NCBI RefSeq assembly: GCF_003073045.1
Contig: NC_037594.1
Span: 28,570,737 to 28,634,736 of the forward strand
Reading direction: 5' to 3'
Source: Pomacea canaliculata
Lineage: Eukaryota > Mollusca > Gastropoda > Architaenioglossa > Ampullariidae
Length of the DNA: 64,000 nucleotides
The notes under the pieces were generated by a model. That model did not search any database, was not told the DNA's origin, and was given only the letters and a program-made list of their open reading frames with translations. A program made the position numbers and the translations under genes. This document shows positions 39,204 to 50,485 of the stretch, in pieces (positions within the stretch are counted from its first letter, which is position 1; the number at the start of each line of letters is the position of its first letter).

Positions 39204-39430
39204 GGGGCCACTGAGGTGTAGTCGTTAGAACACTCGCTTGTCACCACTGCAGTGAGCGGCTCAGGGTTCAGATCTCGTCTCGGGACACTTTCTGTATGTG
39301 ACATCTGTTTGGAGGGCTGGATGTTGGGGGTTTTCTCCGGTTTCCTTCCCCTTCCCTCTTCTTCCCCCATAGTGCGACATCGCCGCAAGGTGTAAGCACT
39401 TTCCTGCTAAATCTACAAACCGACTCGAGA
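39204..39430 (+). mobile_element. tRNA-derived SINE
   Basis: The 5' part has an A-box-like GGTGTAGTCGTTAGAAC (39214-39230) and, about 35 bp on, a B-box-like GGTTCAGATC (39265-39274). This is the spacing and wording of a tRNA-type RNA polymerase III promoter. A non-tRNA body with a pyrimidine-rich stretch (39335-39370) follows. The tRNA part does not fold as a functional tRNA. The 3' end is uncertain. Confidence 0.65.
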
Positions 39431-40025
39431 CGTAGACATCTTTGACGGTAACAGGCCGTTCGTGAGTTACACCTGTAAGAAAGGCAGTATTTAATTAACG
39501 CAGCTTGATAAAGTATCTGTGTGTTAGTTCCTTCTCTATGCTGCATTCATAAAGAAGGGATATTATATTGACTTTGATACTTGTAGCCGCAAGTAAATTC
39601 AGATAATAGGACTTGCATGGTTCAAACTGAGAGGAGGGAAAAACCACTTCCGCTTGATTTATTCGTTCACTCTTGCTTTGTAATGAATCGTCTCTTCAAG
39701 TCAGTATCTTTCAGGTGTCTTCAGTATTCACACACTCGATCATCTTTCTTTATGGCGTTATGGTCGGCTCAGTACGTTTCACAAACAGCACATTTTCATT
39801 TTATTTTAGAAACTAGAAAGCCATTTATAAAGAAAAATTCAGTAAAACCTACACACCAATCAATTTCTGGTAAAAGGCAAAACTTTTAGATCTATAGGTG
39901 TAGAAATTCACTATTTTTTCTGGTAGGCGTTTTCTAAACCTCAAACAGCTTTGCGCGCGGAAACCATTTTTAGAGTTTAGAAGGGTAATTAAAATGGTTA
40001 CTATGCGATATTAAATTATTTGTTA

Positions 40026-40027
<2 letters not shown>

Positions 40028-40062
<35 letters not shown>

Positions 40063-40063
40063 G
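40028..40063 (+). repeat. (TC)n-(AC)n compound microsatellite
   Basis: TC units run directly into AC units, between SNF8 and the 314-residue gene. Confidence 0.9.
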
Positions 40064-40225
40064 CACGTGCGTATTATGTTGTAGATAGAGAGGGAGAGAT
40101 TTTCATGTCACGTGCAGACATTCACATGCAGCTTCAGTTCACACCAGTTTTTAAGTTCATGAACAATTCAATGCAGGGCTCGGCTGTTCACTAAAACTTT
40201 TTCCAATTAATATCAACAGTCAAAC

Positions 40226-40243
40226 ATGCGTGTGTGTGTGTGT

Positions 40244-40273
<30 letters not shown>
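40226..40273 (+). repeat. (GT)n microsatellite
   Basis: About 23 GT units with a single GG interruption. Confidence 0.9.
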
Positions 40274-40277
<4 letters not shown>

Positions 40278-40419
40278 ATATCCCCTAAAGCTTCCTGACA
40301 ATACAGAAAGTTACAAAGATGTAACCAAAATAAACCAAAATGACGGTCTATGTATTCAGATACATTGCTTCTGAAAAATACATTCATCGTAGGACTGTCA
40401 TTTTCGTCTCATAAAGATA

Positions 40420-40425
40420 TTTATT
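40420..40425 (-). terminator. Poly(A) signal of the 314-residue gene
   Basis: Minus-strand AATAAA about 140 bp after the TAA at 40564 would give a short 3' UTR for this gene. Confidence 0.5.
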
Positions 40426-40563
40426 GCTTTTGTAAGTTTTAGGCTGTAGCAATGCTAGTCACAGTGATTGGGATTCTCATCTGTTCATGATGATGACGAT
40501 GTTAGATCGAGTAGTCAGTTTAGTGTGGCTTGGCAGTGTTGACTGGAGCGGGTCTTTCGCAGG

Positions 40564-43000
40564 TTAAGCATCAGATAAAAACTCATCCTTCCTGTCTGTC
40601 GAGACTTCTCTGCTGCAGATGTCGTTGCCTGAGACATCGCTTACACAACTAGGCCCACATAGCTGCTCGATTTTGAGAAGAAGATTGCGGTTAACTTCCC
40701 GCTGGTTGTCAAGGTGATTGCGAGAGGTGCGCACGAGCTCCATCAGAGTGGCAAGGTCTGAGGCCAACGACCTCCGCTGGACACAAAGGGCTCCAAGCAT
40801 GCGCTGTTTGCTCTCCGTCACGTGACGCAGGGTGTCAGCTGAAGAAGCAAGCAGACACGCACAAGACAACATATATATTAGTGCTGTTCTGTGGTAGTGA
40901 TAGAATTTTAAATCTTCAATTTCTTCTATGCCTAGGTAAAGATAAAGAATCCCACAGTGAGTGGTTCACTGTCACTAGCTTACTACATGTTGAAGGCTGA
41001 GCTTAGCTCAGTCCTCTCCTTCCGCTGCCTTCACCTCCCCTGATAAGTCAGGTGCCCATTTCACACGAGCAGCTGCCCAGTGGTTCTTCAGCCGCAGATT
41101 TTAAATGTTAAAAATATATTTTAATTAATATAATTCGATGTTAAGCAAGAATTAAGTCATTGTCAGTCACCTTTCATTTTATATCGCATGAGGGATTTCA
41201 GCATGGTAGAATGAGAGTGATATTTCAGTAGTAGCTTTTTCTTGTTAGGAGACGATTCTTTTGTTTGCTTGACTTTAGTCAGCGAGTTCTCCTCCCACCC
41301 GTCAAGGCCCAGCATCTCGGAGCGAACTTCAGTGGTTTTGTCAGCGCGCCGGTCTGCTAGACACAGTTATAAGGACTTCATTGTTCATTGTTGGAGACCT
41401 GTACCTGACTTGCAGAACAGATATAGGCTCTAGAAAAAAACATCGTTTTTTCGACACTTCTTGAGCACACAATCTTTGCTACGCGATATACCTTAGAGTG
41501 ACTGAATGAAAATGAGATAGGAAAGAGAGAGGAAGAGAGAGGAGAGGATAGATGAGAGGAGGTGTCGAGATGTACTGGGGACACCCTGGCAATCTCTCTT
41601 CATTTTCTAGCTTACTTCGACTGTTTTCAGGAGTTTTTTTGGAGAAGGGTTCAGGGTAGGTTTCCGTAACTCTCCAGAATATCGAACTTTCAATCTGTGT
41701 CGTGGTCGATAGACCAGTCTCTGAGTAAAATACCTTGTCGCCGTCTACCTCACCAGAAGAGAGGCTAATCAGGCATACATACTGCGAAAATTGGGCTTAG
41801 TATCCATCTCAAAGTCATGGTGTGAGAAAAAAAAACCATCATCAGTACCTAATCCCATCGTGTCTTGACGTTTGTTGTCTTTCTGGGAAGCTTGCAGTTG
41901 GGAGTCTCCGTCCTCGCTGGTAGGGGGATCTCGAGCTGTTTGGGAAAGCTTTATCTTTTTTTCGTCGCTTTGAATGTCAGCGAGACGGAGGACGTAATCA
42001 GCGACGAAGTTCACGCAAGAAGTCTTGCACTGAGAAGAGCGCGCGTTGGGGTCAAGCAGGTCAGGCCAATGACGTAGAACACAACCAACAAGCATCAGGC
42101 TGACGAGGACCTCATCAAGTCCCTTCACAGACAACCAAAGGACTACGCATGAGACAGTTCCTCATAAGTCATCACAATAGCCAAATATCAAGATTCTCCT
42201 CTCCCAAATGGCCCATGGGAAGTAAATTACGCAAAATCCTTTTGCCCACAATGGCCAGAATAAATAAAATTCTGATCTGGCACAATTTTATGTGTTCACT
42301 AATTTTTATCTTTTTACATTTTTCAATAGTAGACTACACCAGCATTACTATGTCAATATAATGATGCATCAAAATGGTAGTTACACGATAACGATTATCT
42401 TGAGGCATGAAACGATGTGACTTGGTTACTATAAATGCCAATTTTTAAAATGAATGTCAGAGATGATCTGTGCATGGTGTACAAGATGGGATGGACACAG
42501 GAAGTCCTGGTAGATTGTTTGGCACGGAAATGTACTCACAAAACCAGTGGAAGGCAATGGAGAATTCCAGAGGACAGGTTCGATTTCTGTGATCTGTGAG
42601 TCTGGCACTTCACTTGTATCGTCGCTTGTGGGACTGGAAAAGCTGGGTATGAATAACAAAGAAGATGCTTGCATTAATGACACTCAGCAGGACCCTATTG
42701 AAAAAGGATCTAACCAACCATCCAATACTAAAACAGAGCTTCACACTTACTGAAGACAAGAAACACACACAAGAAAGAAAGAAAATCACTGACTTCTCTG
42801 TCGCTTTCAGTTTGACGTAAAGGTAGCATAAGAGATGCTTAGCAAAGACTGCCAGGGAGAGAATCTGAAGCAAGTTAAATATTCTACCGCTGAGTTTCAG
42901 TAATCGCCCCTTTCTGTCTGACTCAGATCTGCTCACGTGCATGGCTGCTACTGCTGCTTCTGCTGACTTTTCGTCTAACTTTCTCTAACCGTGTCGCCAT
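40564..43000 (-). CDS. Six-exon gene, 314-residue basic helical protein, unrecognised
   Basis: I do not recognise the family. Minus-strand exons 43000-42937, 42848-42794, 42633-42540, 42122-41849, 41353-41171 and 40838-40564 join with consistent phases across five introns, which is strong support for the model. The protein starts MATRLEKVRRKVSRSSSSS (basic, serine-rich). It continues with a short acidic stretch SDDTSEVPDSQITEIEPV, a hydrophobic helical patch DEVLVSLMLVGCVLRHWPDL, a polar low-complexity linker and a lysine-rich segment (SPNKKKLLLKYHSH). It ends in a helical, probably coiled-coil part (RRSLASDLATLMELVRTS and onward) and an acidic tail ending DEFLSDA. No signal peptide or convincing membrane helix is seen; a nuclear or cytoskeletal protein is possible, but this is inference. 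The weakest exon is the 55-bp second one. It shares a promoter region with the plus-strand gene at 43.24 kb. Confidence 0.65.
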
Positions 43001-43040
43001 TTTAACCGCGCAGACGATCGATGAGAATGTAACAACGATA

Positions 43041-43152
43041 TGACGTGTACACACACACGTCTACACACACACACAAACACAAAAAAACACATTTGACGTC
43101 AAAAGAGTCGTCACGTCATTAAATGACGTCACTGAGAGCTGCGTTGTCGTCA
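43041..43152. promoter_or_regulatory. Bidirectional promoter with a cluster of CRE sites
   Basis: The roughly 240 bp between two divergent start codons (43000 minus, 43241 plus) contains two perfect TGACGTCA palindromes (43094-43101 and 43124-43131) and a near-palindrome TCACGTCA (43111-43118). Half-sites occur at 43041-43047 (TGACGTG) and 43148-43152 (CGTCA). Such sites bind CREB/ATF-family bZIP proteins. The spacing and position suggest co-regulation of both genes. Confidence 0.6.
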
Positions 43153-43240
43153 CTGGTTGTCTGTTGACACAGACGACGACTTCACTTCCACCAGCGGCAG
43201 CAACATGTTGCCACAACGCAGCTGACCGCTGTTTTGACCG

Positions 43241-43820
43241 ATGATGGCCAGCGAGGAGAAGAACGAGACAGCTGACGACGTGAGGCAATCGTTGTCTGAC
43301 GGGGACTGGGTCACCCGACGTCAGCGAGGACAATGGCAGTGTCAGGACCTCCGGCCGGATGCCGCTGGGGTCGCAGTGGAGATGCAAAAGGACTGTGGGG
43401 GCGCACGTGGAGAGTTCGATACCCGTGATGGAGAAAGCATAGCGACAAGGTCTAAAGTGGATGCTGAGCTACTTGGTGAAGAATACGATTCGAAACGTAA
43501 TGTATTTTGGTGAATTTTAAATCGAAAATACTGATTTCCGTCAACGGTTTCCTGTTCTGTCCAATCCTAGGACTGTATTCAGAATAGGTTTTAGGAATTA
43601 GTTGACATGAAAGTATTCTTGTATCTTTTGTTTTGTCGTATTTTATTGGAAAGGAAATGATCTTAGACAATCCGTTCGTAAAATTTTTTGACAACAAAGA
43701 TAAACACTTATATGAAATGAAAGAATAAGTATAAATTACAAGTAGAGCTTCATTTTTAGCATATCAATACTTTTGTTAGGAAATTGTCGCCAATAATATT
43801 AAATTATATGGGTTGGTTTT

Positions 43821-43856
<36 letters not shown>

Positions 43857-46800
43857 CATATTCGACGATAAAGTAGGTTATTCCATTATGCATTGAAGCA
43901 TCATTTTTTTCTCAGATAATTTTAAAATAGAATAATATTAATGTTAAACAAATGACCATTTTGTGGCTTAGTATGAAGAAGACCCTGATGTCAATGCACT
44001 GTACTGCAGAGCTGGACGCAAAGCTAATAAAGGGGTCATCAGCTGTGGACAACGAGAAGTTCACAACGCAAGATTCGAACTCCAATGCCTCCCCACGGTG
44101 CAAACTATCAAGGCGAACAACAACTTCTGCACCAGAGGAGAAAGAAAGGTATAAGGAGACAAACATCAATAGTTGCTACATTAAACAACTAAATACCCAC
44201 TGCAACCTTGTTATTTTTTAATGGCAAAGTAGGCAAACGCTTGTTTTAAGCAATTGCTACATTGTGTTGCTACTGAACCCTGTCTCCAGGCAGCTGTTAG
44301 AAGCAGTGTTCACACCCTCTGCTTTGTCCCAGGTTACTAGTGTAGCCGCATTTAAAAAGCGAAATGAGTCGATTGGACAACGATCGTAAGTAGATAAAAG
44401 GGTGGGTCAGAATAAAAATTATTCTCCTTTTTCTGTTGTATTTTTTTCAGCCAATAGCAGACCAGTAAGTTTCTAGTAACTCAGATGAAAAATAAGAAAC
44501 AATAACTTACGCTTACTTAAGACCAAACATTAGAGAAAAATAATGATAATAGTTTTGCTATTTTTCATTGGCCATTGGTTTGTATGAACCGAATGCAGCT
44601 ATGCGCAATCTGTAGCAGCCAGGTGAAGGTGGATGGTCATGGCGGGGACAAGACGGAGACCGTCGCCATCGCGGTGATTGCCTGCATCGTCCTCTTCCCC
44701 TACGTCATGCTGTGGTGGTCCAGCCCCGACACCGCCTGGCCGGCCCTGGAGGTCCTCTGGGTAAGTGCATGTATATAAACTGAAACACAGTCTTCTGCAG
44801 TCTTCACCTACACGTACGTCTGTGCAAGCCAGTTGGAAATCGTTGTTTTCGTTATCATCTTCTTTATTATCCCTTACTCGTACTCACGACAAATGAGTAT
44901 GTTGTTATTAATAATACAAATACATATAATTTGTATAACGTCATCTCCTGGTATTATGGACAGCCTCATGGCGCTTTACCAAAAAAAAAAAAAAAAAAAC
45001 ACGAAACAGCAACACATACCCCAAAAAAAGACACGAACGGACGCAACATATCATGCAACATTGTTGTTTCGAAAAAGCCAGATAATATGAATGATATCTA
45101 GCAAGAATATGATTAGGGATTAATAAATGTCATATGTTGTAACATTGTGGGCTGTCTGGTGCTCGTAGACCATCAATCGTGTCATAGAATATAGTGTAAA
45201 TGTGTGTTTGCTCGAGTTTCGGGGAGTAAGGGGGATAAAAGAGTGAGAATATGGAGTGAGAGAGAGAGAGAGCGGATATTTATTATTTATGAATGCCATT
45301 ATTCTTATAAGAAGCTAGGTGGTGTCTGCCCACGATGCCATATTGAGTTCCTGGCCATCTGTTCTTTCCACAGAGACTGGCATTTCAAAGCATAGCAGTT
45401 GCTTTTGCCACTGGACTAACGCTGATCGGACTTCAAGGTGAGTCCCATGCCTCTCAACAAAATCGTGACTTCTAGGATTTCTTTTGTCTACTAGAGAGAA
45501 TGCTAGCGGGTACATCTGTGGGCATAACGCGAGTGCCATCGTATTTTGTTCTGTTTGTTTGTTTGTTTGTTTGTTTTTTGTTGTTTTTTTACTTTAGTGC
45601 ATGATCATTGCATGCTGCTTGGTTGATGAAACCCGAATGAGAACCCACAACATGGGAGCCACACTGTCTTCATAACACTCCGCTTATCACTGCGCCAATG
45701 AACTATCCGACATGCACACATCAATACATTAATATCCATAAATAAATAATTGCAGTGTAAACACTTACACAAAACTAGCACAACAGATATGCACGCACAC
45801 AATCTCTTTTTCTCTCTTTGCCTCTCTGTTTCTCCTCTCTTTGTTTCTCCATCTATCTTGGCTTATTTTGCTTATTCCCCTTCATTGTTAGCTTGTTAGT
45901 GATTTTTTTCGCTTGTAATATCTCAAACCATCCATACAAAATTCACGACTAAACAAAAAAGTCTACAGTATGTATTAAGTTTTTCATTGTTGTTGTTTGA
46001 TGGTATTGTTGAACTGTTTGTTTACTCTTTCTGTTACTCCGCCTTGATGACAGTCTCTTATCCACATATCTGTAAAGCTCTCTCTCCTTCCCAGTTTTCA
46101 GTACTGTTCCCCTGGAAGCGTATACTGCTATCATTCAAAAGTGTGTTGCAATATTTGCTGACAGTGCATTTTTCAGGCCTTTTCTTCAGACGCTGGGTGG
46201 CCTGGTTCTTTCAGCTGAAGATAGATGCCGACAGTCACATCCCCGATGATGTCGCTGAGGCAAAAGCTGACATGTCCAGCCCTGACAAAATTACAGAAGT
46301 TGTTGGCGGGAATGTCAGTCCAGCAGGGCGGGATAACATGATGGATGCGTGCACGGTGAATTCTACTCACTCTGCCGCTTCTCAGACAGAGCCTGCTGAC
46401 AGCACGCCACCCAAGACGGGCAATCGAGAGAAGAGCTACAAAAAGGCGATAAAAAAGCTTTACAGAAAGTTTCTGCTCATCCGCAGAAAGTGTCAGTCAG
46501 AGAGTAAGTTTGCCTCATTTTCAAGAATTAAAAAAAATATTAATTGCTGTTTTTGAGGAATGAATGCTGTAAGGTGGAATAGTATTAGACTGCTACGGTC
46601 AGTTTACAAATATGTATGTAAAATTGTTTTTGCGAAAGGAAGTTACTGACCAGTAAACTTTAGGGTGCCAGAGATTACGGCAGATGGTGATGATACACCA
46701 TACATCCATGTACCCGTAAGACTTTGAAAAAACTATAATTAGTTCACAAACAGTCGGAGGGAAAGCAGTATGTATATGTAGTCGTAGGAAATCTATTCTA

Positions 46801-47169
46801 ATTCGTACATCTATGAGGTTGTATAGCAATATGAAGCGATATACATCTATTCTAACCATAACAACATGGCTGTATGTCCTTCACGTCGCTGGGACGTTGA
46901 CAGTGGTGGGGCTACGGCGCACGGACCGTGAGGCCAGCGACTTCCTGTCACGTGTACAGATGGCGCTGCCGGGGCTGGAGCGAGACAAGCAGGCGCTGCT
47001 AGCCGAGCTGGAGGCCATCGAGAAGCAGTACGAGGAGGAGAAGAGGCGCAACCACGACCTTCTGAGTCGCCTGCAGCGTCTGCTCAACCAGCACTTCCAG
47101 CGCATCGGCCAGTCGCAGCCTGCCGCAGCCTTGCAGGACCAGCAGCAGATGATGCAGAACAAGCAGCGC

Positions 47170-47204
<35 letters not shown>

Positions 47205-48190
47205 GCAGTATCAACAGATGCAGCAGCTAAAAGATCTGCAGCAGCAACAACAACCGTGTAAACAGCAGCCACAACAGCAGTACGCACATTGGCAGGTAGA
47301 GTGCAGATATTATGTTTGTTGTTATCCGGAGCAACAAGACCATATCCTTCGTGTGGTGTCTTTGTATTCTTTTTAAGCGAGAAAATCTGCTTATCAACCT
47401 ATCTGAAAATTTTTCTGGTTCCTGTGCTAGATGATGATTAGTAGGATGGACTGGCTTGTGGTGTGGACTGGACGCGACTGATAGATTTCAGCTGGTTGAT
47501 AATTTAAAGGAAAGACAATAAACTCACAGATGAACCAAAAATCTATTTAAAAAAAATGAAGTGAATTTGTATACAGCAATTTCTGTAACACTTAATTCAG
47601 GCATGCTTTACTTGTAAAAAAAGCTTACAGACCTAAAATTTACCCTGGGCAGCTTGCAGCCAATCCCCAGAAATCGCAATATCCAAGCTCTCCTTCATCG
47701 CCCCCGTTGCCATGGCGACCCAGCAGCATCCTTCTGCGCTACAGGCGCAGAGCTTCTTGCAGGTGCAGGCGACAAGAACTCAGCAGCATTTTCCGCACCT
47801 GCAAGCCATCTCCCTCGTCCAGTCGCCAGGTGGGCCCAACGTCTGAGCGAAAGTGTTAACTAATTGAGTCACCTGACTGGTTAAGCTGATTAGGATTGCT
47901 TGCTTTCAAAGTTTAACATATATTTGTACAGCTACGTGTCAGTAAATAACATGTAACCATATTAGCTAGCTTGACCTCTAGATACAAATACTGCCATGAT
48001 GATGCTAGACGATGATGATAACGCTCTTCTCTTGTATGTTTATATTGCAGTCGTACAGACCGCACCGCCACAGCAGCAGCAGCAGCAACAGCAAAAGACG
48101 CAGGCGTCGGTGCAAGTCAAGTGCCGCAACGGTACGCAGCTTGTCGGCCAGTCACCTGCACTCAGACCGGCACCGCCGCAGCCCAAGTGA
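43241..48190 (+). CDS. Two-helix membrane protein with coiled coil and poly-Q tail, unrecognised
   Basis: I do not recognise the family. Exons 43241-43496, 44010-44148, 44290-44385, 44619-44760, 45374-45437, 46177-46503 and 46904-47295 fit in phase. After a polar N-terminal half (about 1-175) come two hydrophobic helices, about 178-197 (VAIAVIACIVLFPYVMLWW) and 213-236. A basic FFRRW follows, then a polar linker, a coiled coil about 350-405 (LERDKQALLAELEAIEKQYE) and a run of glutamines. An intracellular-membrane anchor is likely; no signal peptide is seen. The 3' end is uncertain: exons 47660-47829 and 48051-48190 keep a Q-rich frame ending APPQPK, but the first needs either an internal acceptor (start 47688) or an earlier donor in exon 7 (47255) to match phase. 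The model with start 47688 gives 565 residues. The ATG is either of two adjacent codons (43241 or 43244). Confidence 0.65.
43821..43854 (+). repeat. Poly(T) run
   Basis: About 33 uninterrupted T in intron 1 of the membrane/coiled-coil gene. It could be the poly(A) tail of a minus-strand retroposed copy, but no target-site duplication was seen. Confidence 0.8.
45605..45715 (-). mobile_element. Degenerate tRNA-derived SINE fragment
   Basis: Minus-strand A-box-like TTGGCGCAGTGATAAGCGG (about 45681-45699) is followed by a B-box-like GGGTTCTCATTCGGG (45632-45646). Both are diverged. It lies in intron 5 of the membrane/coiled-coil gene. Confidence 0.4.
47107..47280 (+). repeat. CAG/CAA-rich coding repeat
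   Basis: This stretch of exon 7 encodes mostly glutamine, with mixed CAG and CAA codons and scattered M, L, K and P. The longest uninterrupted Q run is about a dozen residues. All three plus frames and parts of the minus strand stay open through it, so open frames here are weak evidence by themselves. Confidence 0.85.
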
Positions 48191-48758
48191 TGCGTTGGGC
48201 GGCTGCAGCCTGTGCTGTCTGCATCCTGGCGTGCAGCATGTGTTTTTTCTGATTGATCACTGTGGCTCGGTGTCTTGCTAATGGACGTAGTATCATGCAA
48301 TTCCACCGCTTTGACCTCTATTTGCGCGTGTGCAAAATGTCTGTAGGTAAATTGTGTGTATGTGATTTTAAAAAATTTTTAGTCTATATATATCTCTCTA
48401 TGTCTCCATGTAGGTAGGTAGTGAACGTTTAATTAAGGTGGGTGAAGTTGCTGACGAATCAGAGCACAGGAGATGCGAGATGAATCGAAACAAAGAAAGG
48501 AGTAATAATATATATATGCATAATCTTTAGAAGTAGGCTAGTAAATTCCAGCAATTGTATTTTTTTAACGTTTTTTTGTTTGTTTGTTTGTTTGTTTCTG
48601 GAGTTCTTTTGGAAACAGAATGAATGATGGATGCTTTGCGTGAAGTCGCGCCTGTGGATTATTCTGACAGCGTTCCTACAATTTCACGTTACGTCTTTAC
48701 TACGTCCTTTTACTCTGCACTTGTCGGTGCATAATGAGCTTAGCACTTTATTAAGTAA

Positions 48759-48764
48759 AATAAA
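48759..48764 (+). terminator. Poly(A) signal of the membrane/coiled-coil gene
   Basis: AATAAA about 570 bp after the stop at 48190, followed by T-rich sequence. It gives a plausible 3' UTR end near 48.78 kb. Confidence 0.5.
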
Positions 48765-48784
48765 TTATTTTTTTATTATTATGG

Positions 48785-49450
48785 TGTGGATATTTCATAT
48801 TTAGAGCCCAGTGCTTGAATATTACTGATTGAAAGAAGTCGATTTTTAAGCGATTAATAATTTTGTAGCGCTTTTCCAATAATTAGCTTAAAGCGCTTTG
48901 ACAGAAACGATATACAGAAGTAAACTGAACCACCAACAAACATGCATCCATATTTATAGGTATAACAGACATGCTCACTTCTACAACAGAAATATATACC
49001 CGCTTATACACGAAATAAATACAGACATTATATATGCTCGTGGTCAGGACAGGGTTGCAGTAAAGTCGGTGTTCTGAAAGTATATGTATCACTCAATTAA
49101 ATATTCTATATATATATACTGAAAGTATATTTGTACATGATAAGAATTGATTAAATCTCTGCTTTTTCACGCTTGCTTTATTTCCGAAGATTTTCTTTTG
49201 TTTCTTTGTTCTCTCGATCCTATATGTCTGATGCAACATGTTGTTGAAGATGCAGTGCGCGAGTACTACAATATTGGTGCGTTTGTACTCTGAGGTTACG
49301 AATGTTGCAGCATTAATTATTGATATAGTAATGAAAAAGTTACTGTGCTGTTCCTACTGAAATCCTTATTTACTGACACATTTAAAACCTTGGAAAAGTC
49401 CCTATGCACTCCTTCCCTCCCGCTCCCCACGTTGTACAAACGTACATGTG
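48785..49450. other. Intergenic, AT-rich
   Basis: No exon supported; separates the membrane/coiled-coil gene from the promoter-like block at 49.45 kb. A 134-codon minus frame (49317-49721) overlaps that block and looks fortuitous. Confidence 0.5.
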
Positions 49451-49454
49451 ACCC

Positions 49455-49852
49455 CACGTGAACTGTGACCCCACGTGACGGAACTGTACTGTAGGCAACT
49501 CCCGCGGTGTATTGTAACCCCGAGGTCATGGAATCCAGACAAGAGTTCACAAAGTCTGCCTGAGGTCGTCGTTGCTCACTGGGTGAAGGCCGAACTGTGG
49601 CAGTGTCGCTGTCGCAAAACATGTCATGACCCGTGTCAGAACATTTATTCGAAAAATCCGGAACGTTGACCCACTTCTTGCCGCGCAGCCGCTGCACAGC
49701 CGACATTTGCACACACGTCACAGCTGGCTACACACGTGACGCGCGTGTCGTGCTGTGTGGCTGCGTTGTGCACGAGGCGCGTTGCGTCAGCTGTCGAGCG
49801 CTGTGCGGCGAGAGTACACGTGCTACGTCACGCAGGTCTTTCGATTGCATCA
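49455..49852 (+). promoter_or_regulatory. E-box and bZIP cluster with amino-acid response motif, likely ASNS promoter
   Basis: This CpG-rich block contains four CACGTG E-boxes (49455-49460, 49472-49477, 49733-49738, 49817-49822) and CACGTCA/TACGTCA half-CRE sites (49714-49720, 49824-49830). It also has TTGCGTCA (49782-49789) and ATTGCATCA (49844-49852). ATTGCATCA is the reverse of TGATGCAAT, the C/EBP-ATF response element core through which ATF4 induces vertebrate ASNS and CHOP during amino-acid limitation. Donor-like sites follow (AACAG|ggtaaac near 49862; CTGTAAG|gtcagt near 49921), and ASNS coding exon 1 opens with an acceptor, so a 5' UTR exon here is plausible. The link to ASNS is inferred. 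Confidence 0.4.
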
Positions 49853-50266
49853 GGACAACAGGGTAAACATATCGCAGGTATGTCAACAAGACACGCCAAC
49901 CGTTGCTTCTCGCATCTGTAAGGTCAGTGACCAGACATCGTGCGATCCGTTTTTCATTCTCTCTTTCTGTCTTTTGCTTATGTCTTCTCTGTACATGTTT
50001 AGACTAGTCATGTAAGCATGCGACTGTACATTACCATCGGTATATCAAAGCGAGTGATGATGTGTGTGAGGTGACAAGTAATAAGAATGAACAGCCTGCA
50101 GGACAACAGGGTTCAGAAGTGTTAGTCGACGTGTGAACACACCATGAACATGGTGACAACAAGTGTTAGCTAAAGTGCACGCGGTCAGAATTACATAATT
50201 CAGGAAAGTGTTGGCTGATGTGTATGTTGTGAATCGTTCACTGTAATATCGTTAAATAAAACTTAC

Positions 50267-50485
50267 ATTGTCTGCTTTGTCTCTCATCTCAGTCACTTTG
50301 TTATCCACGTCATCGATGTTCGATTCTATAATTAAACTACCGACCAGCAGTTCCGACATATCCCCGTCCCCTGTACCCTGTATTCTAACCCGGATACAAA
50401 TTAATCCATTTTCTAATTTGCATCTAGCGAAGATACTAAAATTATGATCCTGTACAATACTAGGAAAGCTCTTATGGTTCACCAT
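50267..50485 (-). CDS. Small open frame, possible first exon of a nested gene
   Basis: A 73-codon minus-strand frame starts MVNHKSFPSIVQDHNFSIF and ends in a good donor (GACAAT|gtaagt at 50266/50265); read without splicing it stops four codons later. The composition is protein-like, with alternating hydrophobic residues (LICIRVRIQ), a GTGDGD turn, LLVGSL and a helical end (VDNKVTEMRDKADN). The order of a strand, GDGD, LL-G and a VTE helix faintly resembles GON7, a small KEOPS subunit, but this is too weak to name it. No second exon was found. It would lie inside the first ASNS intron if the ASNS promoter is at 49.8 kb. Confidence 0.3.
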
